The notes: generated from the sequence alone by a model not told the origin. Counted from the first letter of the stretch, positions 21,281-33,444 are shown. The stretch is 64,000 bases of DNA from Symbiodinium natans (GCA_905221605.1 CAJNDS010000252.1:64001-128000), one strand, 5' to 3'. A program made the numbers and translations.

Positions 21281-21617
21281 CTTTGAACGCTCTCCGCCAT
21301 GGCCTGGTGTGATTTGTTTTTTGTCGCAGATCCGTTGAACGGTCCCCCATGGCCTGCTGTGACTTGCCTTTGTCGCGGATCCTTTGAACGCTCTCCCCCA
21401 TGGCCTGCTGTGATTTGCCTTTGTCGCGCGCCCTTTGAACGCTCTCCCCCATGGCCTGGTGTGATTTGCCTTCGTCGCGGATCCTTCTAACGCTCTCCCC
21501 CATGGCCTGCTGTGATTTGCCTTTGTCGCGGATCCTTTGAACTCTCTCCCTTCGTCGCGGATCCTTCTATCGCTCTCCCCTATGGCCTGCTGTGCTAGCC
21601 TTTGTCGCGGATCACTT
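21281..21617. repeat. 51-base tandem repeat
   Basis: Units start CTTTGAACGCTCTCC at about 21281, 21332, 21382, 21433, 21484 and 21535, with a shortened unit from 21563. Each carries CCATGGCCTGCTGTGATTTG and TTTGTCGCGGATCC. Units differ at a few positions. Confidence 0.9.
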
Positions 21618-21619
21618 GG

Positions 21620-22330
21620 ACGCCAGCCTCAGAGCTGGGCAGTCAGCCTCGCAGCCCGACGAAAGGAGGACAAATGTTGTGTGACTTAAACCCTATTGTC
21701 CAAACCTTAAACCCTAGATACCAAACCTGTGATTACTGTTTGCTTTGGCTGCCTGATCCCCATGCATTTAGCCTGCGCCCGGAACCTAAACCTTTCGACC
21801 TGAACTTCCAAATCCACGCAAGCGTCCCATAACTTCAACGACATTAAATCTTACATCGCAAACGCGACAAAATGGTAGGTCACTCATGACCCAAGCCCAG
21901 GAACGGGGAAACGATACCCCATGCTTTTGAATCCCAATGTATTAAACCCAGGAACCAAATAAAGATCGTACCTTCAAGTAGTGATTTAGTTTTGAAGGTG
22001 AGGTTTTCTTGTCGTGGTCGTGTTCAGCGCAAGACATCCATCAGTTGCATCCCTTAATTGGGAGATGTCAGCGTTTGGATCGTCGAGCAATGTAGTGTGT
22101 ACTGGAGACTCGCAGAGCGCCAGTTGCCTGTGCGTACAAAGGATGTCTAGGAGTGGACTGGGGTGTGAATAAACCCATTCGGACATCTTCTGACCATTAC
22201 TGGACAGCAGTGTTGGCGTTCAGGGCGGCAGACCGACCAATCTCTTGGTGTTTGCCTCAGTTTGGGGGTGCACTTCCAAAGGTTTCCGGTCCAATGGTTT
22301 CGGCCCCACGCAACCATTGCCCACAGAGGT
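21620..22330. other. No gene recognised
   Basis: A/C-rich text with repeated CCTAAACC-like words around 21690-21800. Nothing is supportable as coding. Confidence 0.4.
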
Positions 22331-22350
22331 ACAAGAGAACCGACGTCTCA

Positions 22351-22522
22351 CAGAGGCATTTGCAGATTTACAGATCACGCACGATGTTTACAGCAGAGTG
22401 CAGTTGAAGTTTTCGGCCAGGAAAACATTGAGTTGGCAGAGGCATTTGCAGATCTACAGATCACCCACGATGTTTACAGCAGAGTGCAGTTGAAGTTTTC
22501 GGCCAGGAAAACATTGAGTTGG
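22351..22522 (+). repeat. 86-base tandem duplication inside a helical exon-like frame
   Basis: Two copies (22351-22436 and 22437-22522) differ at about three positions. Each reads TEAFADLQITHDVYSRVQLK or a close variant in one frame. As 86 is not a multiple of three, the same peptide appears in two different frames. The first copy continues from VQENRRL upstream. The peptide resembles the coiled-coil exon at 18.8-19.1 kb in character. Confidence 0.85.
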
Positions 22523-22861
22523 CAGCTGCTCTGCAGGCGAGGACCTGTTGCTACGGCGCGTTGAGCGTGTTTCTACATAAATTAAGACGTCTCTGAAGCA
22601 GGAAGCCCGATCAGACAATGAGCGCCTGGCATCATTGTGCGACCGACTGGCCCGCAATCTTAGATTTTCTGTTTTGTCCGTTACATGTGCAACATCGTTT
22701 GTCGCCTGAGGCTTCAGAGTTGCGAGCAGGCCGATCAGTTATCTCGCCTGAGACCTTGAGCGGAAAGTAGGGCCAAGTGACGTTGGGGGTTTTCTGCCAA
22801 ACTAGAGCAGACTCCAGCAACCCGCAAGGAATGCGGGCTCTAGCCATTAGGCATGCAAGTA

Positions 22862-23312
22862 GTGGGGTTCAGAGTGGCTTTCGCAAGCTTCAGCATCTTG
22901 AAGCCACACAGCTGAATGAGCATCAGCCTGAGCTGAACCCTCGGTAGGAGTTAGTCGCTGTTGTCAAAGCGGGGTAGGAGTTAGTCGCCGTAGTCAAAGT
23001 GGGGTTCAGAGTGGCTTTGGCAAACTTCAGCATCTTGAAACCGCACAGCTGAATGAGCATCAGCCTGATCTGAACCCTCGGTAGGAGTTAGTCGCCGTGG
23101 TCAAAGTGGGGTTCTGAGTGGTTTTGGCAAGCTTTTGCATCTTGAAGCCGCGCAGCTGAATGAGCGTCAGCCTGAGCTGAACCTTCGGTAGGTAGGAGTT
23201 AGTCGCCGTAGTCAAAGTGGGGTTCAGAGTGGCTTTCGCAAGTTTCAGCATCTTGAAGCCGCGCAGCTGAATGAGCATCAGACCCTCGGTAGGAGTTTGT
23301 CGCCGTAGTCCA
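22862..23312. repeat. About 105-138-base tandem repeat, four copies
   Basis: Units carry GGGGTTCAGAGTGGCTTT, CAGCATCTTGAAGCC, GCAGCTGAATGAGCATCAGC and GGTAGGAGTTAGTCGCCGT. They start near 22865, 23003, 23108 and 23217. Spacing varies because a sub-block (GTAGGAGTTAGTCGC) is doubled after the first unit. The fragment LQHLEATQLNEHQ in the first unit suggests it arose from an exon of the coiled-coil gene. Confidence 0.85.
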
Positions 23313-23614
23313 TTTTAACTCACCAGCCGGCAAGGCGTGAAAAACATGTGCGGCTGTCATTCAAATTTGATCTTCATGTCCAAGCGAAAGCGCGCACTCA
23401 AAAGCAATCCGGACGCCTTGACATGCAGCAAGGCTTGTCCAGAAGGAGGAGGCGCAGGTTGTGCTTCCGGTGCTGCTGGCCGCGTGCATGCTAGCAGCGC
23501 AACGACGCAGCAGGATGCGAGACTACAGGGAAGTGCGTCAGAGCATGGCCATCGATGCAAACATGAGTTGGCTGCTTGAGCCATGCTGACATGTTTTGTG
23601 TCGGGGACCCCATG

Positions 23615-23700
23615 AAAAGTGTGTGTGTGTGTGTGTTTCTATGTTTTTTTTTTTTGTGTGTGTGTGTGTTTCTGTGTGTGTTTCTGTGTGTTTGTGCGAC
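23615..23700. repeat. GT/TTTCTGTGTG low-complexity run
   Basis: The run is a (GT)n microsatellite, a run of T, and imperfect TTTCTGTGTG units. Confidence 0.9.
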
Positions 23701-24138
23701 AGTCGGTCTTCATTTCAGGCTACGTTCCAATGGCTGCCCGGAGAGCTGGAAGTCGGGCGTCAAGTTTCACTGACCAAAAAGCAGAAAGCCGAAGCAGTAC
23801 TTGCAAAAACCTGTTCACAATATTTCACGACACGGATGCAAGTGCATTTAGTTTTTCGTTTCAAGGTGTCGGTGATGTGGTTCAAGTGGAAGGAACAAGG
23901 CCAAACACTGGTGATTGTTGAATGTTCCCAATCTTCCCACAGAAATATCCAGCAGCCGAAACATCAGGCGTACTGAGGTCTTTCGGCGCCTTTGGCAGCA
24001 CCCAGTTCTAGTCAAAAACAGCAGCAGCGCAGCAAAAGACGTAAATGGTTGCAACTTTCAGCGTGCGCGTTGCCCCGCATTCCGTGAAGTCGTAGAGCCT
24101 GGTAGCTTGGATCGCAACAGCTCTACGTACGAGGGCCA

Positions 24139-24342
24139 ATGGAAGATGGAGGTGCCTTGCCGAATCGCATCACTTCGCATCTCTTCGCATCACTCCGCCG
24201 CTTCGCGCCCCCTCCCCCCCCACTTGAGGAGCACTGTGGAGTCACTGAGGTCCAAGACGGCCACGGGCCGGAGAAGCTCGTGGACGGCATATTCGAGGTC
24301 GGGGACCTGAAGCCTTTTTCCTTATTGCACGCACCGCTGTAG
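24139..24342 (+). CDS. Possible terminal exon, unknown product
   Basis: The frame reads EEHCGVTEVQDGHGPEKLVD and then GIFEVGDLKPFSLLHAPL before a TAG stop. It is protein-like in composition and lies just left of copy 2 of the large duplication. No family is recognised. Confidence 0.25.
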   Translation: MEDGGALPNRITSHLFASLRRFAPPPPPLEEHCGVTEVQDGHGPEKLVDGIFEVGDLKPFSLLHAPL

Positions 24343-24703
24343 AATGCTTCGAACGATATCGAAATGGGCCGAAGAGACAAGCTGGATAGTAGTTACCCCA
24401 AAAATCCCATTATGCAGAGCGCAGGTCCACAATGTGAGGACAGCTGTGACAGTCAGAGTTTATATATTTTTCACCACCGGCACCACCCAACGAAGTCAAG
24501 GTCATGGCTGCACGCCCGGAGGATGGCTTGAAGCTGGCAGGTCAGCGTTTGCCACGTTCAGGCGCGCTTTCTGTGCAAAGTTTCGGGGTTCACTTGGGGC
24601 GGTTTCGGGGTGACGGGGTCGGCTCCCGAAGACGGGGAACTCCGAGAAACGAACATGAAGGCATGTTCAACTCTAAAGCGTGCTGTCAGGGCTCCCATCG
24701 CTT

Positions 24704-26571
24704 CAAGGGCCTCATGCAGGCTTACAAGTGCGCATTGCAAGAGATTTAATGGGACAAAGCCTATGCCAACTCTAGCACGCGCGGCTGCAAGGAATGTAAG
24801 TGCTTTGTGTGAGGTACAGCAAGGAAGATGATATCTGGGAGGCGGCAGTTGACGTTGCAGTCCAGCAGATTGAAGACGAGGCCTTGTAGTGTAGTTCGTG
24901 TAGGTGGTGTAGTAAGTTGATGTAGTTAGCGCAGCTGAGCCGCATGGACAGACAGTAGCATAGATCAGTGGATAACCATCTGCTCAGGCCGATTTGTTGG
25001 ACGTGAATCTGGACCTGCCAGACTTCGACAGCAAAGTTGCCATGGGCAAGTTTGTAAGGTGCTGTACATTCACAGGCTTGGCAAGTCGCCTGCGATGCGA
25101 AGTGCATATGCTAAGTGCTTCACCATATGCGTCCGACCTGCAGGTCTCCAAGCTTCCTCTCATCATCAGCTCAATGAGTTGGGATGTGATTGCAGAGGGC
25201 CTCAAAAGTACGCATGCGCTGCTTCGGCTAAGCCGTGGGAAGTTTTCTTGCCCTTGACTTGATGGTGTCGGTGACATGGTCTGGCAGGCAGACGGCGAGT
25301 TCCCCAACTATCAGGAAAAAGTGACCTCGTGCCAGCGAGCGTACCATCTGCTGCGATCTAAGCTGGACTTCCCAGCGGAGGACGGAGTCAAGCAGCGCGT
25401 GCAGCTTGCACCTCAATGTCACGTTGAGCTTCTGGAGTGCAGGACATCATTTTCGACTGTCTTGTCACGCCATTGGGCGCCGCTCTAAGACCATGAGCAG
25501 TACAACAAATTGCATCATGGAAGCTGTGGCAGAGCTTGGGTGGGTGGCAATGCTTGGTGCTCAATGTTCAAGTGCTCTTTTTTGATGAAGGCTCCCACGG
25601 CATCCGGGCCTCGCCGAAAGACTTCATTGACGCCGTGGCAGAAGTGAAGCGGACGTGCCCGGGTGCCAGCTTCATCGCGGGGGCCCGGGGCCGAGATATC
25701 TTTCGATTCACCACCCTCACCAAAATGTGAATGCCAGTATACCATATGTGTAGACACATGCAGAATGAGCAAGAGTGAGGATTCTAAGGTTGAAGATAAT
25801 TTTGCATTCTTCAATGCTTGAAAGTCGACCGCGTCCAAATGTTTGAAGTGCAAGCGTCCAGATTTTGCAATGCGAAACACGCGGTATCCTATGGGCATCA
25901 TTCGGGGTATCGCTCAAGTAGGATAAATGAAGTTACGTGTAGACCTCCATATTCTTGCCCTGACGTTGCCTTAGGCCAAACGCAACATCCCCAAGTACAA
26001 AGCTTGCCGCAGTATCATTTCTATGGCGACAAACCCATGAACATCGCGTGTCGTTGTGGCGAAGGTTCTGTACCCACACTAGATGATGTGTTTAGGCATC
26101 TCGGGATTTCGTACTTTCGTAGCGAATTCGCTGGTTTTTTCATGGCTCTAAATTCAACTTGGTCATCGGTGGGAAGGGATCCGTGGTCGTTGAGGTTTTC
26201 AGGTCATTGTTTGCCTTGTATCACTCCTGTCTTGTGTATGCACTTATGTTTATACACACGCATGTGACAAGCTCACCCCACACGCAGTCAGGTTTTCCAA
26301 GCACATTGTTTGTCAGGTCAGCAACCTGGGAGTTGCTTGCCGCAGTGCCGCCATGTTGCGCGAAGCCGTGGCCAGTACGCCGAGACCTTGGCACGACGTG
26401 TCAGAATCCGGGATGCTGTGCGGGGGCTTGCGCCGACGATTTACAGGGGGGGAGGGCATGCGGGGGCATGCAGAGGTTCCTGCAACAAGCAGTGCCAATG
26501 GGCCTGAACCTTGCGCTGGTGGAGCTTGGTCGCCTGCCACGTGTCGACAGCCTGGAGGAGACTGGCAAGCA
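24704..26571 (+). pseudogene. Methionine synthase unit 3, broken copy of unit 2
   Basis: It contains the same pterin-domain exons as unit 2, at 24988-25053, 25144-25215, 25288-25387, about 25571-25687, 26317-26367 and 26474-26571. Two lesions are visible. In the FKGLMQAYKCALQEIQ exon the CAA codon is TAA (24747-24749), ending the frame at ALQEI. The segment that in copy 1 holds the GKCIVNGISMASS and RFGAAIVVLAMA exons is deleted near 25245, so two strands of the pterin barrel are missing. Without these it cannot make a complete methionine synthase domain. Transcription is still possible. Confidence 0.65.
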
Positions 26572-27399
26572 CACTTGTATGGAAGCACGGAGAAGAGCAG
26601 TTGCACAGAGAAATATTCTTCAGGAGCCCACTCGAAGCATGTGCTTGGATGTGATCACAAACCACGCCGTCGACGGCCAGCACATCTCCAGGACTTGCCA
26701 CACATGTCCTGACATGTCCTCGATGAGGCACTGACAGACAAACCAGACCGGGCAGGTTCCTCAACTACGGGGCCTTCCTGTCCGGATCGTCCGCTGCGGA
26801 GGCTTCTCGGAGCCATTAGGGCGTCTCTTTGACGCCTCCCCTGGGCATGGCCGTTCAGTCCTTTTTCAAAAGTCCTGTCCGTTGTTTGTGCAGGAAGCTC
26901 AGAGGGCGAAGGCGAAGATCGCAAACACACTGCAGCCAAAGCTCTGCCCTTAAACATGTTTTCATATGTGTTGTTTGTTGGAGCACGCTTCTCCATGGCA
27001 CGGATGCTCTCGCGGATGACCTCAATTTGCCTTCAAAAAAGTCCCTTCTTCTCAGGGACAAATCGGCCTTGGTGCTGGCCAAGCAGCGTGCACCGGAGCC
27101 TCTCAGACCGAGTCCACAGTTTACCCACCCTGTGGAGATTCTGGTGCAGGCGCGCAGCTGTGCAGCGGTCCAGCTTGGTATCGTGGAGAGAGCAAGGGGG
27201 GGGGTGCTTTTGGCTTTTTGCAACTGACAGGCAACAGGCACAATCAGCTCGTCCATCTTCCAGACCTTTGGGAGCAAGGCACATGCGGCCGCAAACTACC
27301 ACAGGCGGGTGGGGGGATGTGGGAGGGCCCCAGCCTTCGCTGGGGCCTCCTTGGAATGGTCTGTTGGCACGGTCTGTGGGCTTGAGGCTTAGTTCTGCC

Positions 27400-28069
27400 A
27401 GCACCATCAACAAGACGGTGCATTTCTCGTCAATCTCCGTCTACATGGGCCAGGGAGGTTCAGGACTCCTCTCTCAACATGATTTCCCACTTCTTGTACA
27501 TCTGGTTCCAGGGCAGCATCGCCTTGTGCTGTCATCTGCTGGCACGTTTGCACCGCAGGACCCATTACAGGTGCTAGCAGCCTGATGGATGGGTTGGCCT
27601 TGTGGGAGAGGCGGGAGCTGTCCGCGAGCTTCGATGGCGCGAGCCGTGTGTTCCTCTTCGTGTTGACTCAGGCACCAAGGCATCAACCAGTACTCCACAA
27701 CTGTGCTCTGGGGTGCCATTGGAGAAATTGGTCTTCGAAAGGCCATTTGCAAGTTCTTGCTGCGGACCAGAGCAGCGCGCAAAGCAGAGGGCCGCATTGT
27801 AACTTCGGCTTCGCTGATGACGCAGGCCATCTATGGTTCCCGAGATGTGTTCGCGCAGTTTGACTTGGGACAGAAGCTCATTGGGCCTGCCGACACCGCA
27901 ATGCTAGAGAAGCAGGCCGGAGCCAGATGGAGCCATGTAGGGCATCCAAGTCAACAGAAACGCATTGGCTTGTGAAGAGCGTCGCAAGGTTTGCTGCAAT
28001 CCTCAGACGTGGGATTTTGTGGGCCTGGCCTACCTGGACAACACGTGGCAGGATTCGCTGGGAGGCCTG
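27400..28069 (+). pseudogene. Second copy of ketoreductase-like exons
   Basis: Exon-like pieces at about 27400-27475, 27679-27744, 27826-27918 and 27997-28069 match those at 7.9-8.6 kb (HFSSISVYMGQGGSG, WGAIGEIGLRKA, YGSRDVFAQFDLGQ, GLAYLDNTWQDSLGGL). No lesion is evident in these pieces themselves. They are called broken because the rest of the copy is. They could be intact exons of a paralogous gene. Confidence 0.4.
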
Positions 28070-28270
28070 CGCCAAGTCAGGCCTACGAGTTTATCTAGTT
28101 TCCGATGCTCACACGGATGGGTTCCTGAAGCAAAAGCCGCGAAAGCCGCGAACTTTCGGTGCAGGCCGGGGTGGTGGTGGCCTCTCAAGCCGAAAGACTT
28201 TCCTGGACAATTGAGTGCGGTGCCAAGTCAGGGAGGGAATTGCACCGGGGCACGCTCAGTGCAGCGTGCA

Positions 28271-28301
28271 ACAAGACAGAGAGAGAGAGAGAGAGAGAGT
28301 G
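28271..28301. repeat. (GA)n microsatellite
   Basis: GA run at the left edge of the block present only in copy 2. A second GA run lies at about 28755-28785 near its right part. Confidence 0.9.
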
Positions 28302-29865
28302 AATGTATGTCTCACCAAAACGACACCTCAAACCCACAGGGAATACCCAACGACCCTCGCAGTACATTATGGTTGTCTTGTCATGATACCGAACGGGAGT
28401 CGCTGCTGCTATACAAGAGGTGTCAAGTCGCATCACTGGACATGAGCGGAGAACTCACGGACATGCTATGACAAGTGTTGAGTAGGTTTAAGTGTTGAGT
28501 AGTTGTGGTTGATGAAGGAGTTCTTGGAGACATGTGCAGTGCAGTGCCCTACCCCGGGAAGTGCATCAAATTGCAGGTCAATGTTATTTGGGGAGGTAAG
28601 CACATACCGGGTAAATTTGTGGGGAGATACAGAGGGGGACATTCCACACGAGAAGCAACCCCATCTCCCCGGCTGAACTTTCACCAACTGACTCAGTGGA
28701 GCACGCCCGTGAGGGCGACCTCCCCTCCGGGAGGTTGTGTGCTATGGAAGGAAGGAAGGAAGAGCGAGAGAGAGAGAGAGAGAGCTGCGCCTAGGCGCGG
28801 GGCTTGCCTCATGCCCCAAAGAAAGAAAGAAAAGACAGCTGAGGAAGGAAGGAAGAGAGAAAGAGCTTTTTCGAGCTTTCCGAGCGCTTCTGCTTTTGGA
28901 TCTAAGGTGGAGGCCACTGTGACCCGCGCGAGCTCGGACTGCGCACCCTGCGCAGCATGCTGCGTCCCACTCTTCCGTAGAGGGAGCGGGTCCAAGAGCT
29001 GCAGGCTCTCTGCCCCTTTCAGGGTCTTGTATGGGTCACATGGGTCTTCCCCCCCTCCTAACGGTTCCATGTCTCCCTCCATGGTGGATAAAGAAGGCCC
29101 CTCCCACCAAGAAGGTGCTGCGCACAACAAGTTAAAGTCGCAATGACAATCGGACTCATGCGCTCCCTCATAGCGACAGAGCTTTGAAAGTGCTGCTCTA
29201 TCTCAGTGAGAAAAAAGGGGATCAGCGTGTGAAGCTTGCCGTTGAAGCCTGCGCATGTCTGAAGACGATTGATGAGCGATGCGATCGATGGGCGAATGCC
29301 AGCGAATGCTGTGGGTCCTGTGGGCCCTGTGGGCCCTCTCCTTAGAGTCGACGAGGGCTTCGGTCACGAAAAACTGCCGTTGACGAAGCATGCATGGACG
29401 AGCTTGCTATTGTGAAGCCGCCTGCGCTGACCCAGCTTATGGTCAGGATGCCGTGCAAGGCTGTTTCCATACTGTGCAGGAAGGGGGCCATAATGAACAT
29501 ACATATACTCTAGGAGCGTGATCGTTTCGAGGGCAGGTCTTCGGGCCTCATGGCCTTCGAGGAACGGTGGCCGGTGATGGCCGAAACGTGCTTTGGAAGC
29601 GGCTGAGTGATGTTGCGGGCATTCTTCAGCGAGCCGCGAGCTGGCCACCTCCGAGAGGAAAAAGAAGGCTGCGAGATGCTGCGAGGTGTGGGCTGCGTGC
29701 GATACGTGGGAGGTGTGGCTTCCATCTAACCATGGACGGGAATTTGAGGGCGGTCGTGCGGCGACGTCGCGAAGAGCGTGCGCAGGGTCAAGGGACTCCA
29801 CGCAGGCACTCGAAGAACGTGGCATCACTTCGCGTCGTCCAAAATTCGCCGTCTGAACGGTGGCA

Positions 29866-29912
29866 CAATGTGGCACAATGTGGCACAATGTGGAACAATG
29901 TGGCACAAGTAC
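29866..29912. repeat. 10-base tandem repeat GTGGCACAAT
   Basis: Five units, one with GTGGAACAAT. Absent from copy 1 at the matching place (about 9770). Confidence 0.9.
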
Positions 29913-30069
29913 ATGCTTGTTTGCAGCCAACGTGCACCTTAGCTCTTCTATCTGCAGACTCCGACTCCTGAACCCATGAAAAGACCACTTCCGAATACGA
30001 CGCCTCATATCAGTCCTGAGTTATACACAAGGTTTGAGCGCCTCCGAGCCTTGGCTGTGTTGGGCTTCA

Positions 30070-30830
30070 AGATGCTTCAAGACTAATCCAAGACAAGAGA
30101 CAGCTGCAGAATTTCTGGGGTTATCTCAACGTCCGTACTCTTTGACAGCACTGTTCTTGCGCCACCCCGCGCTGGCACCTTTTTTCACTGCACCCCCGGT
30201 TCCACATACCTGCAACCTTGGCAAAGTCCATTTAGATTTCGGTGAGGCCCTATGTTCGCTTGTCGCATTCTATCTTGTGTTTTAATCGCACCTTCAGGTC
30301 GATGAGCTTCGGCAAAAAGGGCAGAAGCACTTGCGCAAAAGCCTGAGGCTTCACAATCCTGCATGCCAACCCCTTCGACGCTTGCTTTCCCTGTCAACAC
30401 AAGACGCAAGCCGTCGCAAGCCTTCGCAAGCCTTTAGGCCCAAATGTCAGGCATTTTCAAACAACTATGGGTCGGACTTGTAAGTCCGGGGCATTTGAGT
30501 TAGGTTTTCGGGGGAAGCGCGGTAGATTCTTGCTCCCGTGCGATGGCTAACGCGTCTGCTGTGTCCCAAGCTTGTATGGCTTCTGGCACACGCGCCTCGG
30601 CGCGTGGCTGTCTTGTCTCGCGATCAAACTTTCAATTTTGATGGTTTGCTAGATTCGGGGCAAGCGCGGTAAAGTTCATGCACGGCAGGTTCCCCATTTC
30701 TCCGTGCAACCGGCAACAGGTCTTTTGTATCTCAAGCTCATAAATTTGCTGCTTCTCAAAGCCACATGCACGGGATCCAAACAACTTGAACTCCGGTTTA
30801 CATTCTGTTGGGGGTGTTCACTGGTGTCCA
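30070..30830. other. No gene recognised
   Basis: The text just right of copy 2 has no supportable frame. Short TCGCAAGCC-type repeats lie at about 30400-30440. Confidence 0.4.
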
Positions 30831-30957
30831 GGTGTCGCAAACCTTGGTTTTTCCAAGGTTTTTCATCGGTCATGTCTCGCAACTCGTGGTTTTCCCGAGG
30901 GTTTTTATCGGCTTAGCATCGGGAACCTTGGTTTTACCAAGGTTCTTCATCGTTAAC
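30830..30957. repeat. About 48-base repeat with snap-back core, three units
   Basis: Each unit carries a short palindromic core such as AACCTTGGTTTTTCCAAGGT followed by TTTTTCATCGG or a close variant. The first and third cores are near-perfect hairpins. The middle one is diverged. Confidence 0.75.
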
Positions 30958-30959
30958 CA

Positions 30960-31730
30960 ATCCCTTGAAACAGAACCCAAATCCCAACCCCTGACCGGAA
31001 AGACTCCAAGTTGCAGCTGAGGCCAGACCTGAGAGCAGGGGCAAAGGAAAAGGGAAAATGCACAGGTCGATAGGGGGCTGGAGGTACCGTGGGTTTATTT
31101 GCGAGATAAGTTTCGCATGTTTTTTGTGCAAAAAGTGCACTCCCACAGCGTCCCATTTTCTTATATTTTTGCTTGGATGTTTTGGTTTCATGCGTGTCTG
31201 TGTGTGTCTGTGTGTGTGTGCCTTTTTTAAGTATTCGCAATAAACGAGAACCACGCATTGGATCTGCCTGTAGAGCTCAGCGTTGTACATGAAGAATAGA
31301 ATCCTTCTGGCTGGTTGCCAAGGGTTGCTTCATCGTCTGCTATGGTGACCTCGTGCCAGTTGCAATTCCCCATCCTGGATGGATGACAGGCGTGTCTAAC
31401 GTCGACTGGGGCATGTAGTCGCCAAGGGTAGGAGACGAGGAGTAGGGATCGCCCGCTCTTGCAATCGGATCTTTGTTGGGCCATTCATGCTGTCTTCGTC
31501 TGTTACTTGAGATGACCTGTCCTATATGTCACGTATCCCCAACTACATCGGTGCGAGACGATTATCTGAAGGGCGGCGCGTGGTAATGACATCCTCGCGG
31601 AGCGGCCAGGCTCTACGAGGTCGCTCTTCACTTCGCTTGCCAGAAGCTGGCAACAGGGGGAAAGGACGGCGAATGTCTTCACCAGAAGCCTGACTTTTTG
31701 AGCTTCCTAACTTTGCGGTGGATGTGAGTT
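30960..31730. other. No gene recognised
   Basis: Short frames only. A T-rich and GTGTGTCT run lies at 31190-31220. Confidence 0.4.
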
Positions 31731-31734
31731 TTGT

Positions 31735-31866
31735 GCAAGCATACCTACCGTCGCTACCGTCGTGGCTTGGCTATTGTGCAAGTGTACCCACCGTCGTGGC
31801 TTGGTTCTTCTGGAAGTGTACCTGCCGTCGCTGCTTGGTTTCGTGGAAGTCTACCTACGGTAGTGG
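31735..31866. repeat. About 35-base degenerate tandem repeat
   Basis: Four units of the type GTGTACCCACCGTCGTGGCT, with TTGGTTNNTNTGGAA between them. Confidence 0.7.
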
Positions 31867-31869
31867 CCC

Positions 31870-33260
31870 GTGTCAGCCGGGGTTTTAGGGTTCGAAGCTT
31901 GGGATTTGGGATGGTTGCCGGCTCTCACGGATCAACGGGCTACCTCACTCAGGAATAAGACCCTTGAAGGCTGCAGCCCCAAGCAAGACCTTGGGGCAAT
32001 GTGCGCTTCGAGTCCAGACTTTTTGCTTTGACTGTCGAATCGAAAGCCAGCGTATGCCATTTCCGCAACACGTCTTGTGTCAAGTATACTCCAGTCCACC
32101 CTGTGGGGGCCACCCTGAGGGTCCATACTAAGTTTCCTCACCATGCCAAAAATCTCTCGGAGAAGCGTCTCAATAAGCGTGGCTGTGTGCTGACTTGTGT
32201 GCTTGCCTTTTTTAAAGGTGCTTGCGCACTACAACAGCTCTGATTCCCGACACCGGGTCCGCTGAGCCAGCCAACGTAGGACATGTAGTGACCACATTCC
32301 TCCGGATCAGGGCCATGTAGCATACATGTGTGTCGTTGTGTGTTTTTGCAGCAATAGAGGTCCTGCGCACCACTTTCAGAGGCTGTTTCGTTTTTGACAT
32401 CACTTCACATCGGTCACGATGCTGGGCCTTGTGTCGTCCTTTTTGCACGAGATGGAGGCGTACATTCCTTTGTAACTCCCCTTTGCTGCCGGCATGAGCA
32501 TCACCCGGCTTTGACATAATCGGCCCAGACGCACGATGCGGAACGCATTCATGGAAACCTGGGAGTGGGAGAGAGCGGTTTCTGATAACGGGGTGGACAC
32601 TCAGGGAAAATAGTTGCCAGAGGTCGGGGGCATCATGACGCTGCAAGATCGAGCGTACTTGTGGCAACATAGTGTTGCGTATCTTCCATCACCAGAAACT
32701 CCCCAAACATTACACAGTCCATCCAATTTAGTAAGGCGATATCTCATGTCCGAATCTTAGAGCAGGTTGCGTCTGAACTCATTGCCATGTTCCCACTTTA
32801 AGAACTATCTGGTGGATCGAAAAAGTGTTCTTCTTTGGACCGGGTGCGAACATATCCAGCAGCAATTCGGCAACAGAGGCTGCGAACACTTCGACGTCTT
32901 CTTCGCAGGGCGAGCTGCTGCTCGACTGAGTCTCAGTCTCACTTACTACTCGCCCACTTTCGTGGTAGTTCATGGAGTGGGCAGCTTTTGTACAGATGCT
33001 GGCGCCAGGGAAGCCGCTTTCGACATGAAAGCGGCAAATCAGTGTGACGGATACACCCCACGAAGCCAAAAGCGCGTGCAGCAGGTTTGTGCCAGGCCAG
33101 GTGTTGAGGTGGCCGGTGGCAACAGCTTGTTGGACCCAGAATGCTGCGGACATGAGCTCGAAAGCTCGAAGACGCAGCCGCAACAGCCATAACTGCATAC
33201 CCAGGCAACTTCTTTGTTTGAACAGCATGCCCCATGTGTATTCTGATACTCCTAAACAAC
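31870..33260. other. No gene recognised
   Basis: Several overlapping open frames of 60-150 codons lie on both strands at 32.2-33.2 kb. None shows a family motif, and the frames shadow each other. Confidence 0.35.
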
Positions 33261-33269
33261 TTTGGCCGG

Positions 33270-33444
33270 GGTTCTCAACGAAAATACATTAAAGCGGCGC
33301 AGCCTTTGCACGAACATGGGGTTTGCTGTGGTAGCTACTTGTCTCCAAGCCTCGCGCGTGCTCAGCCCTCGCACCATGATCTTCGACTTTGACGCGCTGG
33401 AGGCAGTTCGGCGGTCGACCGTTCGGGTTTGTCCCATGATGTAA
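33270..33444 (+). CDS. Possible terminal exon, unknown product
   Basis: The frame reads GFAVVATCLQASRVLSPRTM and then IFDFDALEAVRRSTVRV before its stop. Compositionally coding-like. No family recognised. Confidence 0.25.

Larger units (their letters stand above)
24472..30067 (+). repeat. Segmental duplication, copy 2
   Basis: Direct, near-identical repeat of 4594-9922. It lacks about 240 bases present at 5373-5622 and shorter pieces elsewhere. It has an extra block of about 600 bases (28266-28868) edged by (GA)n runs. The middle part, 25276-26150, is nearly base-for-base the same as copy 1. The shared introns point to a recent event. Confidence 0.9.
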
